NCBI RefSeq assembly: GCF_026151205.1
Contig: NC_087072.1
Coordinates: 1,569,375 to 1,633,374 of the forward strand
Source: Bolinopsis microptera
Lineage: Eukaryota; Ctenophora; Tentaculata; Lobata; Bolinopsidae
Direction of reading: 5' to 3'
DNA length: 64,000 nucleotides
The notes under the pieces: model-generated
What the model was told of the DNA's origin: nothing
Databases searched by the model: none
The model's input: only the letters and a program-made list of their open reading frames with translations
In this document: positions 1 through 12,020 of the stretch, piece by piece
Position numbering within the stretch: position 1 is the first letter of the stretch
How the letters are laid out: every line of letters starts with the position of its first letter
Made by a program: the position numbers and the translations under genes

Positions 1-3000
1 TTAAAAAGAAGATTTCGACGGTTTCTGCTACTTTTTAAAGAAGGCTGAGTTAAATACACTCTAGGCCCGGGGACTGGGTGAAACTGTTTTTTCTAATTTT
101 GGGGTTTGTTCCCCAAACCCCCAGGGGTGTTTTTAGGGCGTGAGGATTTACTTTTAAAAAAACTACTCCCCTTTGTGCAAAAAAGGAAAAAAGGCGAGTC
201 GTTTCCCATGGTTAAATTAGTCTTGTGGCTGGGGTTTTTTAGCAATTTATCCTTTGTTTATAAACTTTATATTCCAATTTTTTTACCTTTTCTTACTTCC
301 TTTTTGAATCAAAATGGGTAAAAGTGGGGTGTACTGAATATTTTGGGGTTGTTAGAAAAACTAAATTTTAAAAACCTTTTGGGTGGTTAAAGGGCTAGCA
401 TTAGGACCGGGAAATCGGTACGTTAAGTAAAACACTTGAAAAAAATGACACAGCTAAATTTGAAGTTTTCGAAATCCCAAGTTTTAAAAGAAATGTATGG
501 TTTTGGGGTGTAACGAAGTTTCGCGAAGGAATAAAAAAATTTAAAACTTCACATAATATTTATTTTTTAAATTGTACATGTAAAGCCAATTAAATCAACA
601 ATACTGTAAACCCGAAGGGAGTAACTTTTAAACCCAATATTTAACCCAAAAAAAAAATGTTAAAAACCAGTGTTAAAAACATTTATTTAAAAAACCTAAA
701 ATTCTACAAATTTGCTTTAGGGTTTACAGTAAATTTTCGGTACAAAAACCCGTGTTACAGGGTTATTGGTCCAATTCATTCGCTTTGGGGCCCCTCATTT
801 TTCCCCTTGGCATAAAACCCCGTGATGGGAAGTAGCAGTTTCATAGTAACTTTTCAACAAGGTTTTTTTGTTAAACTTTTTAACCCCCTTTCCCTTTGGC
901 CCTCTGCCAAAAACTTCTTCATTTTCCCAACAAAACCACGCAATATATCTATATATAATATACGGGACGTGACAGTGTACCCTGGAAATGAAAAAACGCA
1001 GTGCAAAGGCCCCGACTTTAATGAGTTTTAAAAAAAAACCCAAATGAAAAATTTTTAGAAATGGACTACATGAAACCGCTGCGCATCAGTAAACCCCTGG
1101 GGTCCTGGGGTTTTAAAAGATTGGTGGGGTTTTTGACAGGCGTGTCCGGCCTGGTTGTGGGGTTTGTTTCCCCCAAAGGGCTTATATCTGTCCCCAGTTT
1201 TTTGTCTAAAACGGGTTTGCCCGGTAGGGGGTTTTAAATGCTTTCATCTTTCATCTTTAAAAAAACATTTTTAAATTAAAAAAATTTCCCAAAAACAATG
1301 CCCAAGTTAATTGTTCCCTAAAACAAATAACTGAAAGTAAAGCTTTGTGTTTGCCAATATTTTTTTTCATATAAGGTCATTTTTATTTAATTTTTATTTC
1401 CATTTCATAAATTTAATAAATTAAAGTGTAACCCCTGCCTTTTGGCCCGGGGTTCACTATCGCAGTTGAATTGGAAAATTTTTAAAAGGTGCCCAAAGCT
1501 TGGAAAAATCGCCCCGTCGAAAACCGGGGAGATTATAGTAATTTTTAAATTTTGAGCGCCCAAAGGGGGCACGGATCCCAAAATTACGTAAACCCAGGCC
1601 AATCTTTTGGGCCCCTGGCTCTACTTTCCAAATTTTTCCCTTTAAAAAATTTTGCCCGGCTGTAATTAGGGGAGGGTTTAAAAAGGGGGGAGATGTGTGA
1701 GAGAGGTGTGAGAAAAAGTAGGGCCTTTAGTAAACCCCATTTGGGGAAACAAAACCATAATTAAACCCCTTTCCCCCCGGCCGATTTAAAAAGCTTGTTT
1801 TTCAACTTCCCTCAGATTTTTTTTATAAATTTCCGAAAAAACCCCCGCCCACAACTTTAGGTTTTTTTGTTTAAAAACCCCTTGGGGAAAATTCCCACAA
1901 CCCCACACTTTTGGGATTTTTATATAAAATAGCAAAAAAAATCATAATTTTGTATTATTATTAAACGTGGACCTTTTGTAAGGGAAACAAATTTAAAGGG
2001 TTTGTTAGCCATCCTTTAGAAACATCGCAAATCTTTTTTTTGTGCACTTTAAATGATCCTTATTCCCTTTGTCACCTTATAGTTTTATTTTTGGCCCCAG
2101 TCCCCCAAAAACCCGGAAAGTTATCTGTTTCTGGGGGAAATGACTTAACTTTGTAAAGACCTTTTAAATTTTTAAATTTAAAATAAGTGGGCCCTTTTGG
2201 AAAAACCCCCCAAACATCTGAATACTTTTTACTGAAAATTTGTGTTTTAAAAATTTCCGAAAAAGATATAATAGAGATAACCCCGGGTATTCAATATTTT
2301 TCGGGTGCATTAACTAAAAAGTTTTCACTTTGTTTTAAAATTCTAATGTTTGGGTTTTTTTTATAATATCCCGGGAATGGGACAAAGGTTTGGACAAATT
2401 GGGCAAGTGAAAAATTTCTATTAAGGAGGAAAAACTAAAAAATGTAAAAATTTTAAATTCTAAACAGTAGTTTCACCCGTCCTACCTATCCCCACTACCG
2501 GGTATTTCCCCAAAAATCTTAATTTTTATCATGAGAAAAAAATAAACAGCGAAAAACCCCTTCCCAAAAATTTTAAAAATTTTTTTAAAATCTATTATAA
2601 ATTTATATTTCTTAAAGATTTTTTTAAATTACTTTCTAATTTGTCTAAATTTAAAAATACTTGAAGGCTATGTTGTTATGTATTTCCCGGTTTAATGAAA
2701 AATTTAGAAATGTCAGGAGAAGTTCGTGTTTAAAACGATGTGGAATACTGATAATTTTCTGGGGGCACGAAAACTTGTAAAGGGACCCGCTATTTTTTAA
2801 AACTAATCTGCAGTCAGTGTAACTTGGGCCCCTAGCCCTTCTATTCCCAAAGAAGGAAAAAAATTGGGGCAAGGTTTTTAGAATGTTTTTCCCCGAAAAT
2901 TATCATTATCTGTTTTTTTGAGAAGGGCCTCTTAAAAAAAGTATTTGCAAAATTTTTTTTTTAAAAGAAAAGATCACAAAGGGGCAGTCTTTAAATTTTT

Positions 3001-3719
3001 CCCAGATCATAGCCCCGTTATTTGTGAAACTAAAAGATTTTAAACCCAATTGGGGTTAAAAGTTTTTGGGCTAGGATTAGACCCGTTAGAGGGTTTTGGG
3101 TAGGATTTTTTGGGGGTAAGCAAAAGTGTTGGTGTAAACAAAAGTGGTTTGGGGTAAGGCTTAAAAGTTATAGGCCTTTTAAACTAATTTTAGAAACTCG
3201 ATGAGGATTCCCCAATCGAGATTCAAAAATTTCCCCCACGAAAGGGAAAGAGAAGGCCGTCAGTGGGGGGATTTTTAAAGTGGAAATTGGGAAATTTTTT
3301 ACCTGCACCCCTTTTTTAATTTTACCCATAAATAGTGTCATTTTTGGGGGGATAAATTTTTAAAAAATATAAAAAATCCCAATAAAATAAATTTTCACAT
3401 AACCCCCTTTCCCGGTTTAAAAACACCTTGATTAATGAAATTTTAAAATTTTTTTAAAAACAAAACGAATAGTTTAAAACATCCCTATTTTTAGTTATAA
3501 GGGACCCAATTTTTTTTGCGGGGATTGGGGTCCCCTCCCTAATATTCAGGGCCGTCATAAAAGTTTGGGTTTTCGGCCCACAGTTTTTGCCCTTTGGGAA
3601 GTTTCTTTTAAAAACCCCCCCTTAAGAAACAATTTGTTAAAATTTTTACATTTATTGTTCGTGTTTTCGAAAATCATTATGTTTTTTTACAATGCTTTTT
3701 GAAATGTACAATACAGCCC
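1..3719. other. Gene-free, homopolymer-rich stretch of doubtful sequence quality
   Basis: This stretch is full of short homopolymer runs (ttttt, gggg, cccc, aaaa) in almost every line, unlike the rest of the window. No ORF in it is longer than about 90 codons and none resembles a protein domain. It ends at a gap of Ns. I infer unpolished or gap-filled sequence rather than a biological feature. No genes, RNA genes or clear repeats were recognised. Confidence 0.55.
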
Positions 3720-3819
3720 NNNNNNNNNNNNNNNNNNNNNNNNNNNNNNNNNNNNNNNNNNNNNNNNNNNNNNNNNNNNNNNNNNNNNNNNNNNNNNNNN
3801 NNNNNNNNNNNNNNNNNNN
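3720..3819. other. Assembly gap of exactly 100 N
   Basis: One hundred consecutive N characters, the conventional length for a scaffold gap of unknown size. The real distance between the two sides is unknown. Confidence 0.99.
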
Positions 3820-3931
3820 GATATTGTGGATATATCCCGAGTTTCCTGGCGACGAGATAAGCTCGGTAGATATTGTGGATATTGTGGATATATCCCGAGT
3901 TTCCTGCCGAGAGATAAGAGGCTCGTGCTGC
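3820..3931. repeat. Two copies of a ~50-bp tandem repeat beside the gap
   Basis: The segment GATATATCCCGAGTTTCCTG appears twice (first copy about 3829, second about 3888), each followed by a GAGATAAG-containing stretch and separated by GATATTGTG repeats. It abuts the N gap, so the array may continue into it. Confidence 0.7.
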
Positions 3932-5331
3932 AACTAGTAAAGCAGTAAAGCCCAAGTATTTATTCTGTTTATACATACAGATCAAATACTGGGGACGATT
4001 CGTGTCGTAAAGATGTTAGACAATAAACAGAATAAGTGTTTAGTTGTATAACTAGTTGGTATAACTAAATAAAGGATATGATAATGATTATCTCCTGTTA
4101 TTTATCATAAAGAAGGTTAGTAATAAATCCAAACAGCCCCAGACCGATGGTGATGATCGCAAAATAATCGTTAATTTTAATAATAAAAAGAAGAGTCCCC
4201 TGCAGCCAGACTTTTTTTGGGACACATTATGTCCTACACTTAACGCTGAGATCAGAACGCAGATTTTAATTCTGATGGAAAGGTTAAAAACGTATCTAAA
4301 CAAAGTCAAGACTGGAAGGGGGGAAGCCTGAAGAATTGTTGATATTTGGAGTTGCTAAATTTGTGTTGTAACTATTTGGCCTTGCAGGTAAGGATGGTTA
4401 GTGGTTAGCTCAGGTCGGCTAATGGATAGTTCCTGTTGTCTGACTCACACCCGCCAATGATGTAATAACAAGCCCTGATGTAGTCTTTTCACTCCGATTT
4501 GTTGCTCAACGAGAGTGCAGTTTGTTTGGCAGGCTCCTGGGGGACATGTTCAAAACAAACAGAGAGACGAAAATACGGCTTATTCTTAATTCAGGATGTA
4601 GTATGCGATATATGTGTACTGTCTAGTTGATTGTTGGAGGCAGATAGGAGGCACTAACTGCGGCACCAATGGCAAATAAATTAAATGCACTTCGAGCAAT
4701 CTGTTTGACAATTAGAATCGAAGTCCGTCTAATTTACCGATATATCAATACCGTGTTTGAGAGGAGTTTGATCTCGCGGAAACATGGAAATGGCAGAATC
4801 AATTGTAAGGAACGTACGCAATTTGCATATGCTGTTAAAGTGATAAACGATGGCACAAAAAATTTTAGCATTCTTAAATTTTTCAGCGTTAAACATAAAA
4901 AATACGAAAGTTATTGCTTTTATTCATCTAAATTTTGCTGGGCAATTTACTGTACCCTTTACGAGAAAGAATGTGATGAAATGCTGCCATATGCAAAGAC
5001 ATTCTGAGAATCTCTTCAGCAATCTGGCTTAGTCATAGTGACATTTGATTACAGTGATATTGATTACGCACTATATTGTATATAAGTCATATGGTTGTGC
5101 AACTTTCAAGAAGCCCGACGCAACTGGAAACGTTCGGCCACTAATTAAAGTAAAGGTAAAGTTCCGCTAATTTCGAGAAAAGGGTTCCAGTTGAACTTCT
5201 AGTTAAAAATAACTCTAACAAGCTGCACATTAATTGGGGTTTGTAAGACACTTTGCTGCAGCTGACTTAGTTCCTCTGTACTAAACCTACGTTCGTGATT
5301 TTAATTCGCGGTCAAATTGGTAGGACTAAAT
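3932..5331. other. Intergenic sequence, nothing recognised
   Basis: No supportable gene. The longest ORF (112 codons, plus strand, 4669-5007) has no recognisable domain and a composition typical of random AT-rich sequence. No splice-bounded exon or repeat family was recognised. Confidence 0.5.
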
Positions 5332-5341
5332 GTATTTCTAT

Positions 5342-8300
5342 GCCTGCCTACCTGCCTAGGTCGATCCAGATGAAATCTGGAACGAGTTTCGTGTCAACGC
5401 TTCTCTCCATTTATCCCTATCACACATGAGTAAACGCAGCTGGTCAGGTTCCATTCCAGTGTCTTCAAGTAGGACGTCTGGGAAGGTCTTATGTGGTCGT
5501 CCTCGATAACGCTGGCCATAGGATGGTTGCCAGAAAAGGAGTTGTTGAGCAGGTTGGTCCTGTAGACGGTAGACATGTCCTGCAAAACGAAGTCTTCGTG
5601 TCTTTATAGTATCTGTCACCGATGGAATCTTTCCGTAAAGAACGGAGTTAGGTGTATGTGATTTCCATGAGATACCAAAAACCCTTCGTAGCATTCTAGT
5701 ATAAACACCGTCTAGTGCTCTGCTATCAGCCTTTTTAAGAGTCCAGGTTTCTGCACCATACAGCAGAACAGGTTCTACTGCAGTTCGAAAAATCTTAGTC
5801 TTGATCTTCCTGGACATATTAGATTTCCAAAAAGCATCTAGACTCTGTAAAGCTTTCCATGCGAGGCCTTTCCTGACATTGATGTCTCTGCTTGTTGAGG
5901 CTATAAAGGATCCTAGGTATTTAAAGTCATGAACTTCTTCTAAAGGGTTGCCGTTAATAAAGACTCTATCGTCTGAGTTGACAGGTCGCGGGATGTTATA
6001 GGACATGTATTTGGTCTTTCCGATGTTAATAAGGAGACCATAACGGGCTGCTATGTCAGAGATGCTTTGGCAAAGGCGGCCATTTTCGCTGAAGCTGTCA
6101 GTAATTGTTGCTAGGTCATCGGCGAAGTCCAAATCAGCAATGTAGTTACTTCCAACTTTAAATCCATCACGTGGCCCTATTGCTAGTCTTAGTATGAAAT
6201 CCAGGACGATGATAAAAATGAGAGGTGCAAGAACATCGCCCTGGAGAATTCCGAGGTTGGTAAGGAATTCTAAGGTTATACCTTCAGGGGTCATGATTTT
6301 AGCCTTGGTGTTGATGTAGAGTGACATAATGGCTTTTATGATTTTTTTAGGAAAGCCGTAGGAAGCCAGGATGTCGGGAAGATGCGATCTGAAGATGCAG
6401 TCAAAGGCCTTTGAGAAGTCAATAAAGGAGATGACACAAGGAAGCTGGAAGTTCACAACCTCTTCGATGATACGTCTAAGAGCCAGAATCTGTTCACGAG
6501 TCCCTCTTCCAGGCCGGAAACCATTCTGGTTGTATCGGAGGCGAGGTTCTATGTGGCTCCTGATTCGGTTTAGAAGCAGCCTGTTGTAGATTTTCGTGGC
6601 AACAGGGAGGATGGAGATGCCTCTGCTATTTTCTGGACAGAACTTTTTAGCTCCTTTGGGTATAGGAAGAATGGCAGTGACAAGAAGCTCTTCCGGGGCT
6701 TTACCAGTAGCTAGCATGTTGTTGAACAGAGATAGTAAAGTAGTGTCCAAGTCAACACACTTGTACAGCAGAGAAGGAATTCCGTCATGACCGTACGTGT
6801 CCTTTGTCTGCTTGAGAGCTGTAGATAGTTCATCTGCTGAGAACGGTGACGTTTCAATTGGGAGTTCTGGCTTTTGGACTTCAAAGCTACCCATTCTGAT
6901 GTTGTCAGCAGGATTGTAAAGCAGTTTGCTGTAGTGGTCAGTCCACGCCTTTGCTCGATCTGCCTTGTTTCTATATCCAGGTAATGGAGACATAGATTTA
7001 GGCTTACGATTGGTAAGGTCATTTATAAGCTTCCACGCAATACCAGAGCTGTTTGATTTCGTCTGCCATGCTGCATACCCTGAGTGGTTTGCGGGTTGCG
7101 GAATAAACAGCTGATCTACTTGATCAATTGTCTTATTAACAAACGCTTCTTGTATGCTGGTTTCGACCTTCCTGACTTCAAGGGTGGCATCACGGAGGGC
7201 TTTAGTAGCAGCTCGTGTCTTTCTTTTGTGACTATCTTTCAACGCAGCATCTCGTGCCTTGACAGCAGCCCGGTACTCAGGATTAGATGAAATCTGAGCA
7301 GTTAGACTAGTCTTCTTCCTTTTGGGAAGTACTTTCTCTGCTGTGTCATTAATAGCACTTATCATGTTGGTGTATGCATGCTGGTTGTGTTGGACGAGGT
7401 CATCAGTCTCGTTCTCTTCATCCATTAAGGCAGTGAACCTGTTCTGGAGCTGGAGTTGGAAGGCTGTTGAAGTTGCAGTGTTACTTTTTAACTCCTCCCA
7501 GTCATACTTGATTACCTTAGGTCGGACGATGTTGGTCCTTATTGACAGCTTGATAGTCGCTGTGACAATCCGATGGTCAGATTGAACCGAGGGATTAATG
7601 TATGACTCACAGTTTTTAAGTGAATTCTGCCATTTTGAGCGAATGAGGATGTGGTCATTCTGATGCAGTTGACCATTTGGTGCTGTCCAAGTCACCTTTT
7701 TAGAATGCTTTTTGTTAAACTTTAGCGCACCGATGGTGAACGCGTTTTCTTGGGCAAAATCAAGAAGATGCTGTCCGTTTCGGTTTGTACATTCATAAAA
7801 TGCGTTGGTGTTGCAGGTGTCTTTTCCAAGGTGAGCATTCAGGTCGCCAGCTATAGCTACTACGTCATGAGGTGGAAAAGATCGGACACAAGAAGTTAAC
7901 TCTGCATAGAACTGTTCAACTTCAAGGTCTGTAGACACATTAGTAGGTGAATGACAAGTAACTAAGTGTGTGCAAACTTCACCGGTAAAAGAAACAGACA
8001 TTATCCTGTCTGAAAAGACGTTATGGTCGATGTAGCAGCGTTGGGCCCAAGGGGAAAGGAGGAAGCCAAGTCCGAGGAGTGTTCTACTTTTAGGGGGAGG
8101 AGATGCTAGGAGGAACTTGTAGCCATCACGCATTATATAAGGAGTCTTCTTAATACGATGCTCTTGAAGTGCAATCACAGGTATGTCAAAGGCTTTGGCT
8201 TTGCACACAAGTTCCCATTGCTTCCATTCTTCAGTGAGAGATCTTACATTGTAAGTAGAAAGGTAAAAGGATTCTGAGATTTTTTTGTTAATTTTTGGTT

Positions 8301-8929
8301 TTTTGATGGTCCTTCTTTTAACCCAGATACCATCAGCTGCTTCTCTCCCCGAAGGGTTTAAAGGTGCAGCGTCATCATGAGCTGGACTATCAGAAGGAGA
8401 GGTAGGGGCTGAAACCCTAGTGCTGTAGTTGTTTAGTTCTTTGTAATGTTGATAAACGGGTGCGTGGCAAAAAACTTTGCGAGTACCAGAGTAAAGCTAG
8501 GGGTTGGTAGCCCACTAGCAACAAGTCCAAGATCTCGGGCAACCAAAAATGACTGATAAGAGAACTGAGGGTCTGCAGCCACACACAGACAGTGAGGGAG
8601 AGTAAAATAGGGGGGTTTTGTGCCTCAGTACACAGAACCGTAAGTCATCAAGCTGTGAGGAGGTTCTTACAGCAGAAGTAGGCTAGAAACTGTGACATCA
8701 ACATGTTTCTAGTTAAAAGGGAGAGTGTTCTGAATAACTCTGATGGCCAGACTGCCATCTTGATGTCCGCTGGAAGTAGTGCGCTTGTCGCATCTGCCAC
8801 TCAGCATACCTGCAGCAGGCAGGATCCTCTGAAGCTCTAGCTACACGGCGTTAACTGTATCCGTGCATTACCATTCCCGGGTGTCAGTAGCGCGAGTCTA
8901 CTGCTCGGACCCACTTCAGAGAGAGGAAC
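5342..8929 (-). mobile_element. Full-length RTE-like non-LTR retrotransposon (LINE) with target-site duplications
   Basis: The element runs on the minus strand, with its 5' end at about 8929 and its 3' end at about 5342. The flanks carry the same 10 bp, GTATTTCTAT, at 5332-5341 and 8930-8939, which I read as a target-site duplication. The 3' end is a short tail of AGGC units, in keeping with RTE elements that end in microsatellites instead of poly(A). About 430 bp of 5' untranslated sequence (8497-8929) precede one long ORF for endonuclease plus reverse transcriptase. No separate ORF1 was seen. Both ends and an open ORF suggest a young copy. Confidence 0.82.
5356..8496 (-). CDS. RTE-like LINE polyprotein: AP endonuclease plus reverse transcriptase
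   Basis: The frame is open for 1046 codons from just after the TAG at 8497-8499 to the stop at 5356. It contains no ATG before the endonuclease; a GTG lies at 8206-8208, so the true start is unsettled. The endonuclease begins with STYNVRSL near residue 80 and continues with LQEHR, AGDLNAHLG and SDHRI. The reverse transcriptase shows PKGAKKFCPENSRGI, NGFRPGRGTREQ, FIDFSKAFD, GILQGDVLAP and LDFADDLA, with FADD near residue 793. The C-terminus has the RTE-like LRRLRFAGHVYRL segment. It would nick target DNA and copy its own RNA by target-primed reverse transcription. No internal stop or frameshift is seen, so this copy may be competent. Confidence 0.88.
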   Translation of the reverse strand, partial: LYSGTRKVFCHAPVYQHYKELNNYSTRVSAPTSPSDSPAHDDAAPLNPSGREAADGIWVKRRTIKKPKINKKISESFYLSTYNVRSLTEEWKQWELVCKAKAFDIPVIALQEHRIKKTPYIMRDGYKFLLASPPPKSRTLLGLGFLLSPWAQRCYIDHNVFSDRIMSVSFTGEVCTHLVTCHSPTNVSTDLEVEQFYAELTSCVRSFPPHDVVAIAGDLNAHLGKDTCNTNAFYECTNRNGQHLLDFAQENAFTIGALKFNKKHSKKVTWTAPNGQLHQNDHILIRSKWQNSLKNCESYINPSVQSDHRIVTATIKLSIRTNIVRPKVIKYDWEELKSNTATSTAFQLQLQNRFTALMDEENETDDLVQHNQHAYTNMISAINDTAEKVLPKRKKTSLTAQISSNPEYRAAVKARDAALKDSHKRKTRAATKALRDATLEVRKVETSIQEAFVNKTIDQVDQLFIPQPANHSGYAAWQTKSNSSGIAWKLINDLTNRKPKSMSPLPGYRNKADRAKAWTDHYSKLLYNPADNIRMGSFEVQKPELPIETSPFSADELSTALKQTKDTYGHDGIPSLLYKCVDLDTTLLSLFNNMLATGKAPEELLVTAILPIPKGAKKFCPENSRGISILPVATKIYNRLLLNRIRSHIEPRLRYNQNGFRPGRGTREQILALRRIIEEVVNFQLPCVISFIDFSKAFDCIFRSHLPDILASYGFPKKIIKAIMSLYINTKAKIMTPEGITLEFLTNLGILQGDVLAPLIFIIVLDFILRLAIGPRDGFKVGSNYIADLDFADDLATITDSFSENGRLCQSISDIAARYGLLINIGKTKYMSYNIPRPVNSDDRVFINGNPLEEVHDFKYLGSFIASTSRDINVRKGLAWKALQSLDAFWKSNMSRKIKTKIFRTAVEPVLLYGAETWTLKKADSRALDGVYTRMLRRVFGISWKSHTPNSVLYGKIPSVTDTIKTRRLRFAGHVYRLQDQPAQQLLFWQPSYGQRYRGRPHKTFPDVLLEDTGMEPDQLRLLMCDRDKWREALTRNSFQISSGST

Positions 8930-8939
8930 GTATTTCTAT

Positions 8940-9082
8940 AAGTATAATGTATAATTTAAATTAAATTTTTTGTTCAAAGTGTAAATTGGCCATTTGGCCC
9001 GGGATTAGCTAGGTTCTTTTTATTTCTTCAAGAAATAAGAAAGAGCCAGAAATACAAATAACAGGTAATACTCAAGAATATT
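8940..9082. other. Short spacer between LINE and minisatellite
   Basis: AT-rich sequence between the LINE target-site duplication and the 35-bp array. Nothing recognised. Confidence 0.5.
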
Positions 9083-9276
9083 TCCGGTTATAACAATTAG
9101 AAGAGATAGATACCGGACGGAGTTTTAACATTTAGAAGAGATAGATACCGGACGGAGTTTTAACATTTAGAAGAGATAGATACCGGACGGTTATAACAGT
9201 TAGAAGAGATAGATACCGGACGGAGTTTTAACATTTAGAAGAGATAGATACCGGACGGAGTTTTTGTTTATAACCG
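9083..9276. repeat. 35-bp minisatellite, five copies, with inverted ends
   Basis: The core TTAGAAGAGATAGATACCGG recurs at 9097, 9132, 9167, 9200 and 9235, so the period is 35 bp with one 33-bp unit. The array is bracketed by CCGGTTATAAC on the left and GTTTATAACCGG on the right, which are inverted copies of each other. The whole could be an expanded interior of a small foldback element. Confidence 0.9.
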
Positions 9277-10194
9277 GGTAGAAAGGGGAAAAAATACTTT
9301 TAAAATTTGTTCAACATAAAATTAAAATATAATCAGTGCTTAAAATAATTACAAACGAATCTCCGGAATAGCTGCAAACAAACGTTTAACAAATCACCAT
9401 AACTGACATTAAGTTACTTTAATGAATGTACATGATTACTGAAGAAGTTTTAGATCCATAATTTGGTTAATTTTAAACAACAAAATAGTTACCTACAGTT
9501 ACACACCAACTCTAAAGTCAAACCCGGACGACTTTGACAAGTTTTTGTCCGGGTACGTTGTACGTGTACGTATGAACAGTTTCTCAGCTAGGCAAAAGTT
9601 ACAGTTCCTCTCTCCGGTTCTATCCAGAGAGTGGACTGATTAAGTATGATGAGTGATGACAGCAGAGTTGTGTGTTATCGTCATACTCAAAGCCTGACCA
9701 AGTTGAACGATTGGGGGATTCTTTATTGGCAACATGTTACCCGTGTTTATCATATTTTCTAGGTATTTATCTTTTGAACAAGTATTACACGTACGACGTT
9801 TTAATGATATAGGTTGATGGATTACTCTGTAAAAACGTCTCAAATGTCAGGTTAAAACAGCAGTGTTGAGAATACCTAGCTCCACCCAAGTTGGATTCTT
9901 ATCCAGTGTCTACTATGTCAAATACACTGAGGAATCTAGATTTAGTTTTTACTAAATCATGGTACATGTGACGTAAGTAATATAGCTTGGAGGACATTTT
10001 ATCAGCTTACATAATAGTATTACATAATAGTATTGTGAAAATATACTGAGTAGAGTTGAGAAATTAAGGTTCGAATCTTTCTGTGCGCTGAGTTTGGCAA
10101 TACATCATCCTAATCCAATACATCGTCCTGATCCAATACATCGTCCTGATCTGATCAAATATTGAGCATTTGGTTTGCAATCAAAGTTTCAATT
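9277..10194. other. Intergenic, with a short AATACATCGTCCTGATCC repeat
   Basis: No gene recognised. Around 10098-10155 a roughly 18-bp unit (AATACATCGTCCTGATCC) is repeated about three times with variation. The ORFs here are short and show no domain. Confidence 0.5.
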
Positions 10195-10665
10195 TTTTCC
10201 CAGAAACCAATTAGTCAGTTAATTGACGATGGTATGAAACCAAATTCAGGTACTGGAAGTCAAAATCCCGATAAAAATTGTAAAATTGTAAAATCGTATT
10301 GTCCCATTCTCTGTCCCATTTTAAGTTTTTGAAGACGAAATTTCCAGGACCGAAATTTTACAGTTTTGACTGAATTTTTCACCTGCAACCAATTAGTCAG
10401 TCAACTATGGATGGCAAATGAGACAGCAGAAGGATTAACAAAACGAAAATCTGTATTTTCCAATTCTGTCCCATTTTCAAATATGAAAATTTCTGAACAC
10501 AAATGTGACAGATTGGACGAAATTTTTGCCCAGAAACCAATAAGTCAGTTAATTGACGATGGTATGAAACCAAATTGAGGTACTGAAATTCAAAATCCCG
10601 AGAAAAATTTAAAAATCGTATTGTCCCATTGTCTGTCCCATTTTCAGTTTTTGAAGATTCCTACT
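10195..10665. repeat. Dispersed repeat, internally duplicated with a ~331-bp period
   Basis: The segment containing CAGTTAATTGACGATGGTAT occurs at about 10214 and again at about 10545, each followed by matching AAATCCCGA and CTGTCCCATT stretches. A related copy lies at 27838-28160, with the same order of ACCGAAATTTTACAGTTTTG and GCAGAAGGATTAACAAAACG blocks. This is a dispersed non-coding repeat family. Superfamily and ends are not defined. Confidence 0.75.
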
Positions 10666-10978
10666 GTCAACTGTTTTGATCTTTTTATATCTATAAGATT
10701 GAAATTTTGATATTAAAGCCTATTTATTTATGAATTTTCTAAGGCCAAATCTCAGAAAACGATATAAAATTCTCGGCTTAACTTCTTGTAGCGAGTTTCA
10801 CATTATAAAACTGAATGTAAAAGGTTACAAAGTTATATGAGCCTCCTTGTTTCATTGAATGATTAGATATTCATATCTCAGGGGCCTTATTGTCGGGCAG
10901 GTCAACTAAGAGGGTAATGTTTTTAGGATTATAATCTCGCTGTCAAAGGCATCTTTAACAAACAACATGCTATTATTA
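10666..10978. other. Intergenic, nothing recognised
   Basis: AT-rich sequence without a supportable ORF or repeat. Confidence 0.4.
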
Positions 10979-11545
10979 TTGAAAAGGGCGGAAATTGAGG
11001 ATTTATCGAGACCAACACGATACAAACTTCGATGTGTGTGCTATCTTTACGTCAGCTTTATCTGCTTCTTGCTCTGTAATCAGGTGTTAAAACCTCCCCA
11101 TCCCCAAAAATTAGTTTCAAGAATTGACAAGAATATTAAATTATATCCACTACTACTATACACTGAAGCTAAATTTTATTTAGATATGATTCAAATGATA
11201 AATTGGTATTATAAGTTTCCACTATAGATTGTTTTTCAGAAGAGTCGAATCGAATAATTTTATAAACACAATCAGTAAATTTTAAATTTTAAATCTTTAA
11301 ATTTAAAGAATTAAATGCACGCAGCTGTATTTGTCAGTGAAGACTACTAAATTCTAAAATTACTGTTTTTTAACATCCAAGTACCTGAAAAGGGGAGAAA
11401 TTGAGGATTTATCAACCAACACGATGATGTGTGTGCTATCTTTACGTCAGCTTTATCTGCTTCTGTAATCAGGTGTTAAAACCTCCCCATCCCCAAAAAT
11501 AGTTTCAAGAATTGACAAGAATATTAAACTATTTCCACTACCTTT
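10979..11545. repeat. Local duplication of a ~160-bp non-coding segment
   Basis: 10979-11155 and 11387-11545 are near copies. Both contain GTGTGTGCTATCTTTACGTC, then ATCAGGTGTTAAAACCTCCC and AAGAATTGACAAGAATATTA. The second copy has lost several short blocks (for example near TATCGAGACC and CTTGCTC). About 230 bp of unrelated sequence separate them. Confidence 0.85.
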
Positions 11546-11920
11546 TAGATTACCAAGTTCCTCTGTTTGAATTACTGTTTCTCCGAGATTGAAAAAAATA
11601 TATTTTAAACTTCAACACACATTTCTGTTTATGCAAAGACACTGATTGACCGCCTCTTGTCATTCAATGTCTTTAAATAACAGACATTATTAGTTTCTTA
11701 CCTATAAGCACACATTTTGGCAGGACTGTATAGGAAAACGCCGACCCTGAAAAAGATCACTATCATTCTAAAGTTCTAAAGCTTCTATGAATGACAGAAA
11801 TTTTGTTTCAATATTAATGAAATTAGGATAGTTCATTCACTGTTTTTACTATTTAAGATATTATTATTCTTCATTAAATGCCTAACCTAGTTGACAAGTC
11901 AGAGTCTTATAAATAGAGTC

Positions 11921-12020
11921 CGTCCGTTTAAGGTCCGTCCAATTTAAAAAGTACGTTGAGATTTTTTCCAAAATTGATCCACTGAGAACTCATGTTTAGG
12001 ATATGACAACTTTTTAATTT
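11921..12020. mobile_element. Fragment related to the pogo-like element at 26505-27387
   Basis: This stretch has GTCCGTCC repeats followed by GTTGAGATTTTTTCCAAAAT and later GGATATGACAACT. The same order (GTCCGTCC, GTTGAAATTTTTTCAAAC, AATATGACAACT) occurs inside the left end of the element at 26505. It is probably a decayed or internally deleted relative. Confidence 0.5.

Noticed and set aside
4669..5007. 112-codon plus-strand ORF
   Set aside because: Not protein-like beyond its length; no homology pattern, no signal, no splice partner.
9640..9843. 67-codon minus ORF with CNTCSK
   Set aside because: No splice context, no domain, composition typical of chance ORFs.
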